A DNA stretch of 14,833 bases from Spirochaetota bacterium (GCA_023406985.1 JAEXTK010000076.1:1-14833), one strand, 5' to 3'; numbered from the stretch's first letter, positions 1-6,241 are shown. Numbers and translations are program-made. Notes: generated by a model not told the origin, from the sequence alone.

Positions 1-654
1 CGCCCCGACCGGGCCGCCGACCGGCCCCCGCGCGCCGCCCGCCGACCCGCCGTCCGGGCTCGACCCGTTCCAGGGCCGCGCCATGGTCGCGTGGTAGGCG
101 GCCACGTACCGGTCGTCCTCCGCGGCATCCGGGCCGGGAGGGAAGAAGGCGGTGACGCCGTCGAAGACGAGGGAGTGGTAGACGCAGCCGCCCGGGACGA
201 GGACCTTCGCCGCGGCGGCGCAGAGGAGCGGCAGGTCCGCGAGGTCGGCGAAGGCGTGGGAGACGACCGCCCGGAAGCGGCGGCCTTCCGCGGCCAGGGC
301 GGCCAGTTCCGCGAGCGCGTCGCCCGCCCGCGTCTCCAAGGCGACCGCGAGCCTGCCGCGCGTCGCCGCGAACCGGGACGCGAGGGCGCGGAGGCGCTCC
401 GCGGAAGCGTCCACGGCGACGTAGGCGAGGCGCGGACCTCCCCCCGCGCCGATATCCAAGTCGCGGAGCGTCCGGTCGAGGAGGGCGCCGAGGCCGCAGC
501 CGAGCTCGAGGACCGCGGGCGCGGATTCCTGCCCGGCGCCGCGCTCGCGGAGGCGGTGCAGGTAGGCCCGCCACGTCGGGCCGTGCACGGACCGGTCGTC
601 CAAGGCCCGCTTGGCGTCCAGGTACGCGTCGAAGGGCGGAGCGGCGTCTCTCAC
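1..654 (-). CDS. Class I SAM-dependent methyltransferase, 3' end cut by window
   Basis: Only the first 218 codons are present and the frame is open to the window edge. The glycine-rich SAM-binding motif LELGCGLGAL lies at about residues 49-58, and the acidic end of strand 2 (AVDAS) at about 80-84. The N-terminus has a DAYLDAKRALDDRSV-type segment (about 9-23) that I recall from methyltransferases next to pterin-synthase-like genes; that link is memory, not a search. I chose the GTG at 654 because it overlaps the glycosyltransferase stop in a GTGA (4-base overlap) and has GGGAG seven bases upstream. It is the last visible gene of a coupled four-gene operon, so a small-molecule substrate made by the upstream enzymes is likely. 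The substrate cannot be read from the sequence. The last roughly 20 codons are unusually Gly/Pro/Arg-rich and may reflect poor sequence at the contig end. Confidence 0.8.
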   Translation of the reverse strand, partial: MRDAAPPFDAYLDAKRALDDRSVHGPTWRAYLHRLRERGAGQESAPAVLELGCGLGALLDRTLRDLDIGAGGGPRLAYVAVDASAERLRALASRFAATRGRLAVALETRAGDALAELAALAAEGRRFRAVVSHAFADLADLPLLCAAAAKVLVPGGCVYHSLVFDGVTAFFPPGPDAAEDDRYVAAYHATMARPWNGSSPDGGSAGGARGPVGGPVGA

Positions 655-1781
655 GGCGATTCTCCCGCGAGGCCGCGGAGGAAGCCGCGGACCTCGTCCA
701 TGCTTTGTTTCCACGTGGGGAAGGCCGCCGCGCGTTCGGCCGCGGCCGCCCGCATGCGGCCGAGGAGGGCCCCGTCCTCCGCGAGGGCGGCGAGCGCGCG
801 TCGCAGGGCCTCCTCGTCCCGGGGCGGAACGAGGAACCCGTCCACGCCGTCGCGGACCAGTTCGGCGGCGCCGCCGCGGGAGGTCGCCACGGGCACGACG
901 CCCGCGGCCATGGCCTCCAGGTACACGATCCCGAAACCCTCCAGGTCGGACGGTACGGCCAGGACGTCCTCGCCGCCCAAGAGCAGGGCGAGGCTTTCGT
1001 CGTCGACCCTGCCGTGGAAGGCCACCGCGTCGCCGGCGAGATCGCGGGCGAGGCCGGCGACGCGGGCCGCGTAGGCCGCGTCGACGCGGTCGTCCCCGCA
1101 GACGTCGAGGCGCCACCGGCCCCGGCCGAGGGCCGCGGCCGCGCGGATGAGCGCGTCGAGGTTTTTCCGGGGAATGAGGTTCCCGATGAAGAGGATCCGG
1201 AGGGGAGCGCCGGTCTTCCGCGGCTCCGCGGCCGCGCGGGTCGCGGGGATCGCGCGGGCGGCGGCCGCGCGGTCCGCGCCGGTCCCGACCGCGTCGGCGA
1301 GGGACCGGTCCTTGCCCGGGTACGCGACGAGGCGGGGCCGGTCCGCGATGGGCGCCAGGGCGAGCGCCGACCGCTCGGTGGCGCGGCTGTTGAAGACGAA
1401 GGCGTCGACCCCGCGGAGGAACCGCCGCTCCATCCAGCGCTCCGCGGCCCTGGCCGCCCGCCCCAGCGACTCTTCCGCGCGGAGGTGGTGGACGACGGCG
1501 ACGACGGGAGCCCCGAGGCGTTTCCGGAGGAGGGGGAGGAGGAGGAAGGTCGCCGCGTGGTTGAGTTCGTCGATGAGGACGACGTCGGCGGATGCCGCCT
1601 CCAAGGCCTTGAGCGTCCGCCTTCCGTTCCCCGCGAGGCGGCGGAGGAAGCCGCCGTCCCGCTGCGGGACCACGCGCACCTCGTCCCCCGCGGCCTCCAG
1701 GCGGCGGACGAGCATCGAATCGTAGAGGAAACCTCCCGACCGCTCGTCGAGGTCGCCGAAGATCACGAGGGCCACCCTCAA
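651..1781 (-). CDS. GT4-type glycosyltransferase
   Basis: A retaining, GT-B-fold glycosyltransferase of 376 residues, normal for family GT4. The N-terminal Rossmann half begins MRVALVIFGDL with a Gly-rich SGGFLYD loop (residues 15-21) and ends near residue 180. The C-terminal half has the strand-loop FIGNLIPRKNLDALI and the GT4 EX7E signature EGFGIVYLE (about E281 and E289), which holds the nucleotide sugar. No signal peptide or membrane segment is visible, so it is cytoplasmic. The frame is open far upstream, but that part overlaps the pterin-synthase-like gene in another frame. I therefore take the TTG at 1781, which overlaps the upstream stop in a TTGA and has GGAG six bases before it. GTG at 1793 is the alternative. 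From its neighbours I infer that it glycosylates a pterin-type product; a sugar-lipid or polysaccharide acceptor is also possible. Confidence 0.88.
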   Translation of the reverse strand: MRVALVIFGDLDERSGGFLYDSMLVRRLEAAGDEVRVVPQRDGGFLRRLAGNGRRTLKALEAASADVVLIDELNHAATFLLLPLLRKRLGAPVVAVVHHLRAEESLGRAARAAERWMERRFLRGVDAFVFNSRATERSALALAPIADRPRLVAYPGKDRSLADAVGTGADRAAAARAIPATRAAAEPRKTGAPLRILFIGNLIPRKNLDALIRAAAALGRGRWRLDVCGDDRVDAAYAARVAGLARDLAGDAVAFHGRVDDESLALLLGGEDVLAVPSDLEGFGIVYLEAMAAGVVPVATSRGGAAELVRDGVDGFLVPPRDEEALRRALAALAEDGALLGRMRAAAAERAAAFPTWKQSMDEVRGFLRGLAGESP

Positions 1782-2152
1782 TCGGCGCTCCACGAGGCCC
1801 AGGCGTCCTCGCTTTCCCAAAGCCGCACCTCCAGGCCGTTCGGGACGCGGAGGCCCTCGCCTCCGCGGAGTTCCTCGGCCATGACGCGGCAGAAGCGCTC
1901 CAAGGACGGATTGAGGCCGGTGAAGGCCGGAAGGTCGTTGAGGAGCCGGTCGCGGAACAGGTCGACGGTCCGGTCCAGGACCCGCTCGACTTCGCGCAGG
2001 TCGACGAGGTAGCCGTCGGCGTCCAAGGCTTCGCCGCGGAGGCGGAGCTCGACGACGTACGCGTGGGAGTGGGGCAGGCTTTCCCGGCCGCCGCCGGCCG
2101 CCGTGAGGAAATGGCGCGCGACGAAATCGCGTCTTAAGCAAAGCGTGTACAT
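1778..2152 (-). CDS. 6-pyruvoyl-tetrahydropterin synthase-like protein, Cys replaced by Glu
   Basis: A 124-residue protein of the PTPS/QueD family (T-fold, usual length about 120-140). The zinc ligands are visible as H14 and the HSH pair H28/H30. The family segment LNDLPAFTGLNPSLERF is present at about 92-108, and a Glu in WESEDAW sits near the C-terminus. The catalytic Cys, normally four residues before the HxH, is absent; Glu24 is there instead. Glu at this position is known in PTPS-III-type enzymes, which make 6-hydroxymethyl-dihydropterin rather than the usual product. I therefore would not call it queD. ATG 2152 has GGAGG eight bases upstream, inside the end of the dehydrogenase gene, three bases after that stop. 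It sits in the middle of the operon and supplies its best clue to chemistry: a dihydroneopterin-triphosphate-like substrate. Confidence 0.88.
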   Translation of the reverse strand: MYTLCLRRDFVARHFLTAAGGGRESLPHSHAYVVELRLRGEALDADGYLVDLREVERVLDRTVDLFRDRLLNDLPAFTGLNPSLERFCRVMAEELRGGEGLRVPNGLEVRLWESEDAWASWSAD

Positions 2153-2155
2153 GGG

Positions 2156-3178
2156 TCACTCCTCCATGGAGAGCACGACGTGCGCGTACTCGGCGGCCGA
2201 ATCCAAAAGCAACTCGTAGGCGGCCCGGCTGGCCGAGAAGGGAATGCGGTGGCTCACCCAGTCCTCCGCGGAACGGCGGCGGCACCAGGAGAGGGCGAGG
2301 CGCAGGCGGCGGCCGGCATCCCACCTGCCGCGGAGGGGCGGCGCGATGGTGGATACCTGGCTGCCGAGCAGGCGGAGCCGTTTGCGGTGGAAATCCGTGC
2401 CCAGGTCCAGGGAGACCGGCTTGGACCCGTACCAGGACCCGACGACGACGCGGCCGTCGTACCCCGCGGCCCCTATCGCGGCCGCGAGGGCCGCGGGATT
2501 GCCCGACAGCTCGAAGAGGAGGTCGTAGTCGTCGCGGAGCCGATCCGCGACGCGGGGCGTGAGCCGGGGCGGCATGATCCGCTCGGCGAGGGCGCGCCTA
2601 TAGGGCGACGGGTCGACGAGGTCCAGGGTAGCCACGGGAAAATCCGCGAGCAGGTCGGCCGTGATGCGCCCGACGATGCCGAGGCCGAGGACGCCGACCC
2701 GTTCGCCGAGCAGGGGCGCGCCGTCCAGGACGAGGCTCGCCGCCGTCTCGGCGTTGGGGATCAGGGTCGCGAGCGCGGCGTCCAGGTCGTCGTCCAGCAC
2801 GACCGCCCTCGACCTGTCCACGACGACCCGATCCTGGTGCGGGTGGAAGATGAGGACCTTTTTCCCCATGAGGCTTTCGCCTTCGTCCGGGCCTTCGCCG
2901 GTCACGGTGCCCACGAGGGAATAGCCGTAGGGGAAGGGGTACGCGGCGGGCATCGAGAGCTCGGGTATGCCCTCGTCCAGCCGCATGCCGGAAGGAATCG
3001 AGCCGGTGTAGATGAGGCGCTCGGTGCCCGCGCTGATGCCGCAGTAGCGCGCGCGGACGGCGATCGACCCCGGTCGGAGCGGCGGTAGCTCCGTCTCTTC
3101 GATACGAACATCGAAGGGACCGTGGAAAACGAGCTTGCGGGCGGTCAAGGCCGGGTACCTTCCTGAAAAGGTACTCAC
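2156..3178 (-). CDS. Medium-chain dehydrogenase/reductase without zinc ligands
   Basis: An MDR-superfamily oxidoreductase of about 340 residues: GroES-like N-terminal half, then a Rossmann domain with GLGIVG at about 165-170 for NAD(P). The region that in zinc alcohol dehydrogenases carries GHE reads YPFPYGYSLVG (about 80-90), and the four-Cys structural zinc loop is missing. Cys46 is the only apparent remnant, so annotation as 'zinc-binding' would be misleading. A distinctive FHPHQDR sits at about 111-117. I recall this combination from dehydrogenases beside PTPS-like genes; that is memory, not a search. It opens the pterin-type operon, three bases before the next gene. The start is uncertain: GTG 3178 gives the longest form but has no clear ribosome site, while the in-frame TTG at 3148 has AGGAAGG nine bases upstream and gives 330 residues. 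Substrate unknown. Confidence 0.85.
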   Translation of the reverse strand: MSTFSGRYPALTARKLVFHGPFDVRIEETELPPLRPGSIAVRARYCGISAGTERLIYTGSIPSGMRLDEGIPELSMPAAYPFPYGYSLVGTVTGEGPDEGESLMGKKVLIFHPHQDRVVVDRSRAVVLDDDLDAALATLIPNAETAASLVLDGAPLLGERVGVLGLGIVGRITADLLADFPVATLDLVDPSPYRRALAERIMPPRLTPRVADRLRDDYDLLFELSGNPAALAAAIGAAGYDGRVVVGSWYGSKPVSLDLGTDFHRKRLRLLGSQVSTIAPPLRGRWDAGRRLRLALSWCRRRSAEDWVSHRIPFSASRAAYELLLDSAAEYAHVVLSMEE

Positions 3179-3260
3179 GGCCGGGGCGTTCCGCCAAATG
3201 AAAGGGAAACGGGCCGGGGCGCGCCTACGCCGCGGTCCGCGTCCTTCGATCCATGCGCGG

Positions 3261-3749
3261 TTACTTGAGCCGCGCCACGTGGTCCTTGACCGCCTTCGCC
3301 TTCGCCGCGTCGTCCAGGTCCTTGGTGGCCATGGAGACGGCGTCCACCACGACCGCGCCGTCCTTGCGGAGGAGCTTGGCGAGTTGCCCGTAGAGCTTCT
3401 CGAGTTTCCATCGATTCGCGGTCACGAAGAGGTGCACCTCCTTGCCGCGGAGGGCGGGATCGGACTTGAGCCAATCCCGCACCGGCGATTTGCCTGCGAA
3501 CGCCATGACCATGCCGTGGATCAGGATGCGGTCGTAGGCGGCGAGGTCCTTTTTCTCGGCTTCCGCCGCGGTCGCCTCGTCGTAGGCGATGCCGCGCTCG
3601 GCGAGGCCGGAGCGGAACAGTTCGATGTACGGCGCGGAGTTCTTGTTCACCTCGTCGTACACGTAGAGCGTCTTCTTCCCCGCGGGGCCCTGGGCCCAGA
3701 GGACGGCGGCCGTCGCGGCCAGCGCGACGAAACAGAGTGCGCGTTTCAT
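3261..3749 (-). CDS. Exported protein with flavodoxin-like fold pattern
   Basis: A 162-residue protein with a clear signal peptide (MKRALCFVALAATAAVLWA, cleavage likely before Gln20). The mature part alternates strands and helices like a flavodoxin: a TLYVYDE strand, helix, DRILIHGMVMAF strand, VHLFVTANRW strand, helix, VVVDAVSM strand. The first loop (EVNKNSAP) does not have the usual Ser/Thr-rich phosphate-binding pattern, so FMN binding is doubtful. Flavodoxin-like proteins are normally cytoplasmic, which makes an exported version odd. ATG 3749 has AAGGAG upstream that starts right after the stop of the preceding lipoprotein gene, 15 bases away, so the two are co-transcribed. Function unknown; a periplasmic redox or ligand-binding role is only a guess. 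Confidence 0.72.
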   Translation of the reverse strand: MKRALCFVALAATAAVLWAQGPAGKKTLYVYDEVNKNSAPYIELFRSGLAERGIAYDEATAAEAEKKDLAAYDRILIHGMVMAFAGKSPVRDWLKSDPALRGKEVHLFVTANRWKLEKLYGQLAKLLRKDGAVVVDAVSMATKDLDDAAKAKAVKDHVARLK

Positions 3750-3764
3750 GCGATTCTCGGCTCC

Positions 3765-4169
3765 TTATTGGAAAACGGTGGGCGACATGAGATCCGGGTC
3801 GTTGTCGATCATGCGTATGTAGAATCGATTCCCGCCGTTCCGCATCCTGAAGTAGAACGTGCGGCCGCCCCCCGTCGCCGAAGAGAAGTCGACCCGGGCG
3901 GTGGTGTCGGTGAGCGGTTCGAAGGAGGCGATCGCGTGGTCGGTCGCGGTCCCGAACCGCGTTTCGTCGGTCCAAAAGTCCCAGCCCTCGCCGTAGTCCG
4001 CGGCCGTCGCGTCCAGGCAGGCGCGGACCGCCTCGATGTCCCGGCCGTCGACGGCGGCGATGAAGTCCGACACGACGCCCTCCATGTCCGCCTCGCCCGA
4101 GGCGCAACCCGCGAACGGCAGGACGGCGGCGAGCGCGAGGGCGGTGCGGATCATCCCTATCCGAGTCAT
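3765..4169 (-). CDS. Small NTF2-like lipoprotein
   Basis: A 134-residue putative lipoprotein: Arg near the N-terminus, hydrophobic core, then PFAGC with Cys22 as the likely lipidated residue (a relaxed lipobox). The mature part starts with a helix pair carrying FIAAVDGRDIEAVRACLD, then a beta-rich part ending in FYIRMIDNDP. That order (helices, then a curved sheet) fits NTF2-like/SnoaL-type small lipoproteins. The protein aligns by eye with the lipoprotein at 4335-4745 (F..AV...D......CLD..A..Y, and a shared Y.F.M......Y.I..I ending), so the two are probably paralogues. It is first in a two-gene unit with the flavodoxin-like gene and lies just downstream of a TATAAT promoter. ATG 4169 has GGAG and AGGTG upstream; Met6 is an alternative start. 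Ligand and role unknown. Confidence 0.72.
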   Translation of the reverse strand: MTRIGMIRTALALAAVLPFAGCASGEADMEGVVSDFIAAVDGRDIEAVRACLDATAADYGEGWDFWTDETRFGTATDHAIASFEPLTDTTARVDFSSATGGGRTFYFRMRNGGNRFYIRMIDNDPDLMSPTVFQ

Positions 4170-4192
4170 GCTTCACCTGCTCCGGAACGTTT

Positions 4193-4267
4193 CGGTATGG
4201 TTTCGCGCGGTCATTATACCGCGGTTAGCGCGGTCTGGTTTCGCGCAAAGGCGCGAAGATCGCGAAG
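4193..4267. promoter_or_regulatory. Direct-repeat cluster flanking a promoter, possible operator
   Basis: On the minus strand GCGCGAAACCAGACCG (4246-4231) and GCGCGAAACCATACCG (4208-4193) match at 15 of 16 bases and lie 38 bases apart, one at the -35 position and one just downstream of the -10. The core recurs on the plus strand as GCGCGAA (4251-4257) and TCGCGAA (4261-4267 region), so 4240-4257 also forms a perfect 7-base inverted repeat with a 4-base spacer. The layout would suit a dimeric repressor. The binding protein is unknown and GC-rich sequence can generate such motifs by chance. Confidence 0.45.
4213..4218 (-). promoter_or_regulatory. Perfect TATAAT -10 element
   Basis: TATAAT on the minus strand in a short AT-rich spot, 44 bases before the start of the lipoprotein gene at 4169. 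There is no good TTGACA at 16-18 bases upstream; that position is occupied by one copy of the 16-base direct repeat. A promoter that relies on an activator, or one that is repressed at the repeat, would fit. Confidence 0.55.
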
Positions 4268-4270
4268 CCC

Positions 4271-4298
4271 AATAAAAACCGCGGCTTCGGGGCCTCGG
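4271..4298 (-). terminator. Rho-independent terminator of the FecR unit
   Basis: On the minus strand a 7-pair stem (CCGAGGC/GCCGCGG, one A-G mismatch) with loop CCCGAA is followed at once by TTTTTATT. It lies about 37 bases after the stop of the lipoprotein gene at 4335 and separates that unit from the TATAAT promoter of the next. Confidence 0.65.
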
Positions 4299-4301
4299 CG
4301 G

Positions 4302-4327
4302 GCGGGCCCGCGCGGAGCGGGGCCCGC
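4302..4327. repeat. GC-rich inverted repeat upstream of the terminator
   Basis: Perfect 8-base arms GCGGGCCC and GGGCCCGC around a 10-base loop, directly between the lipoprotein stop and the hairpin/T-tract. It could protect the 3' end of the transcript or add to termination; it has no T-tract of its own. Confidence 0.4.
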
Positions 4328-4334
4328 GGAGGCG

Positions 4335-4745
4335 TTATTTGAAAATGGGCTCTGGAACCCCGGCTATCTCAATTTGGGTAATGTTATAAGTATTTCCAAC
4401 TTTAACCATCGTAAACGTATACTCATACGGCACCGAGATTTCATTGGTGAGTTCCACGGTCGCCACATTGCCGCTTTCTTGATAATCGGTAATGGTAAAT
4501 GTCGTGCCAGGCATTAGTAAATTAAAGTAATCTGCCGTAAGCACGAGGGCGTAGCGATCTGCTTTCGGATCAAGACATTCCTTAATGCCTTGCAGATCTC
4601 CCTCGTTGACCGCGCCGACGAACTTATCGATCACGTCCCGGATGGACTCGTCCTCTACGAGGGCGCAGCCGGAGAGGCCGATGAAGCACGCCGCGAGGGC
4701 GATGAAGGCGAGGATACCGATCAGGTTCTTGGTTCGAGTCTTCAT
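4335..4745 (-). CDS. Small NTF2-like lipoprotein with low-GC 3' half
   Basis: A 136-residue lipoprotein with a textbook lipobox LSGC (Cys27) after a charged MKTRTKN start and hydrophobic stretch. The mature protein begins with helices (VIDKFVGAVNEGDLQGIKEC) and continues as a sheet ending YTFTMVKVGNTYNITQIEIA, the helix-then-sheet order of NTF2-like lipoproteins. It resembles the lipoprotein at 3765-4169. ATG 4745 has AAGGAG eight bases upstream, and that site begins inside the stop of the FecR gene, so the two are coupled; a TTG 18 bases further up is not needed. Base composition is odd: 4381-4560 counts 77 G/C in 180 bases (43%), far below the neighbours, with codons such as AAA, ATT and TTA. 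The 5' third is normal. This suggests recent import, a recombinant gene, or relaxed codon selection. Function unknown. Confidence 0.75.
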   Translation of the reverse strand: MKTRTKNLIGILAFIALAACFIGLSGCALVEDESIRDVIDKFVGAVNEGDLQGIKECLDPKADRYALVLTADYFNLLMPGTTFTITDYQESGNVATVELTNEISVPYEYTFTMVKVGNTYNITQIEIAGVPEPIFK

Positions 4746-4759
4746 CTGGGGATCTCCTT

Positions 4760-5770
4760 TCAATAGTCCACCGTACCGAGGTACGGGTTGAACGCGGTCT
4801 GGTACTCGGCCAGGACCGACCGGTATTCGGCGAGGAAGGCTTCGTAGCCGGCCGAAGCGTCAGCGAGGTTGCGGCTCTTCATCTGGACGTACATGGGGCC
4901 GAGCACGTAGCGCCTGAGGGAAAACGCGGAGAGGGCGTAGTACCGGTAGTTGAGGACCGCGTTTCCGGTCTGCACGGCCAGGGGCGCCCAGACCTCGTCC
5001 CGATACTTAATCTGCTCCGCCTTGTCGGTCATGGCGTTCATGGCCGCGACCGCGGCGTCGGAATCGACCTTGGCCGCGCGGTACTTGGCGGTCCATTCCT
5101 CCAGGCCCGCGCGGAAATCGGCCATCTTGGTCCGGATCTCGGCCAAGGCGCCGACGGGGTCCTCCAGGAACGCCTCGGTCTTGCCCGAGGCCCAGGCGGA
5201 GAAGTCCAGCTCGCGGCCGATCACCGAGAATTTCTCCCCGGCCCTTCCGCCCGCGGACACCTCCACGCCCTCGTTCGCCGCGAGGTCCACGGTCGTACCC
5301 CCGGCTTCCACCGACACGAGGCCGGAATCCACGAGGAAGAGGGAGCTGCCGTCGGGTCCGGCGTAGACCGTGAGCTCCGTCCCGCGGATGCCCGCGACGG
5401 TGCTCGTCGTGCCCACGCGCGGCTCCGTGCCCGCGAGCTTCTTGAACCGCAGGGTCACCGCGCCCACGGCCGTGGTGAGCACCTGTTCCTTCTTGCCCCC
5501 GGTCTCGATTTCCCGGATCGTGAAGACGGTGTCGGGCCGCACGCGGATGACGGTGTCCGCGCCCTGGTTTAGGTCCACGAGGTCGCGGCGGCCGGTGAGG
5601 ATCGAGTCGCCGACCTTCACCGCGGTGCCGTAATCGATTTCGCGGATCGTCCCCGCGCCGGTGCGCAGGTCCGGGGCGCCTTCCAGGTAGACCACCTCGG
5701 CGTTTTGGGCGAAGGCGGACGCCGCGGCGAAGGCCAGGGCGGCCGCGAGGAAGCGGCGTTTCATGGTCAT
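4760..5770 (-). CDS. Exported FecR-domain protein with helical C-terminus
   Basis: A 336-residue exported protein. The signal peptide (residues 1-21, ends AFA before Gln22) is followed by a FecR-type beta domain at about 25-175. Typical FecR phrases are visible: KVGDSILTGRRD, the DTVIRVRPDTVF strand pair, and the core TSTVAGIRGTELTVYAG at about 122-138. There is no transmembrane anchor after the signal, so unlike classical FecR it is periplasmic or outer-membrane associated rather than a membrane anti-sigma partner. Residues about 190-336 are helical and charged with Tyr-rich stretches. This architecture is one I associate with Spirochaetes. ATG 5770 overlaps the upstream lipoprotein stop as ATGA and has GGAGG four bases upstream; ATG 5764 is equally possible. 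No sigma-factor gene lies nearby. Role unknown, perhaps envelope-bound scaffold or sensor. Confidence 0.82.
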   Translation of the reverse strand: MTMKRRFLAAALAFAAASAFAQNAEVVYLEGAPDLRTGAGTIREIDYGTAVKVGDSILTGRRDLVDLNQGADTVIRVRPDTVFTIREIETGGKKEQVLTTAVGAVTLRFKKLAGTEPRVGTTSTVAGIRGTELTVYAGPDGSSLFLVDSGLVSVEAGGTTVDLAANEGVEVSAGGRAGEKFSVIGRELDFSAWASGKTEAFLEDPVGALAEIRTKMADFRAGLEEWTAKYRAAKVDSDAAVAAMNAMTDKAEQIKYRDEVWAPLAVQTGNAVLNYRYYALSAFSLRRYVLGPMYVQMKSRNLADASAGYEAFLAEYRSVLAEYQTAFNPYLGTVDY

Positions 5771-6234
5771 CTACCCTCCGGGCCGGTGAAGCCGTACAGC
5801 TTGGGAAGGCGGCCGAATCGGGAAACCCTGCCGCCCGTCAGGAGGAGGAAGGTGCCGCGCCCGGTCTCCACGGTCACCACCGCCGGGTCTTTGCCGACGT
5901 ACTTCTTGAAGAAGGCCAAGACTTCGGGGTCGTCGGCGAAGGCCGCGTACGAATCGGCTCCCGCCTCGGCGATGCCTCCTACCTCCGCCTCGGAGAAGAC
6001 GAAACCCGAGGCGCGGAGGTTGCGCCAGAGGGTCCGGAGGTCTTCCTCCCGGGCGACGGTCTCCCCGTCCAGGAGGAAGGGGAGGGCGCACAGCTCGACG
6101 ATCCGGTCCTCGTCGGCGGAATTCAGTTCCTCGACGAGCCGCTCCACCCTCCCCGCGTCGCGGGAGGGAACGGTCGCGCAGGAGGCGCACGCGAGCGCGG
6201 CCAGCGCGAAAAGGAAAGGAAGGTGACGATTCAT
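5767..6234 (-). CDS. Putative lipoprotein, first gene of the FecR unit
   Basis: A 155-residue exported protein. MNRHLPFLFALAALACASC gives a hydrophobic signal ending in two candidate lipidation cysteines (Cys16 or Cys19); neither has an ideal lipobox. The mature part begins with helices (VERLVEELNSADEDRIVELC, roughly 26-45), again suggestive of an NTF2-like fold, with later short strands (AVVTVETGRGTFLLLTGG). I recognise no family. ATG 6234 has no ribosome site, but a plausible -10 ends seven bases before it, so the message may be leaderless. The longer frame from TTG 6270 would put a Trp-rich segment before the signal and is less likely. The stop overlaps the FecR start by four bases, indicating translational coupling and perhaps a joint role. 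Confidence 0.7.
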   Translation of the reverse strand: MNRHLPFLFALAALACASCATVPSRDAGRVERLVEELNSADEDRIVELCALPFLLDGETVAREEDLRTLWRNLRASGFVFSEAEVGGIAEAGADSYAAFADDPEVLAFFKKYVGKDPAVVTVETGRGTFLLLTGGRVSRFGRLPKLYGFTGPEGR

Positions 6235-6241
6235 TGCCCAA

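Noticed and set aside
1..60. Short CCGACCGG-like repeats at the left edge
   Set aside because: Low-complexity GC sequence at a contig edge, inside an open frame; not distinguishable from assembly noise.
705..2012. Long open frame on the plus strand antisense to the glycosyltransferase
   Set aside because: Very Arg/Gly/Glu-rich with no domain; an expected by-product of GC-rich coding on the other strand. The same holds for the long antisense frames at 2180-3088, 11557-13422 and 11985-13547.
1778..2152. queD annotation
   Set aside because: The catalytic Cys is missing and no queuosine genes are nearby.
3231..3241. Palindrome CGCGGTCCGCG between the flavodoxin-like gene and the dehydrogenase
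   Set aside because: The loop would be a single base and no T-tract follows; no terminator or promoter can be supported in this 82-base gap.
4760..5770. FecIR-type iron-signalling anti-sigma protein
   Set aside because: It has a cleavable signal peptide and no transmembrane anchor or adjacent sigma factor.
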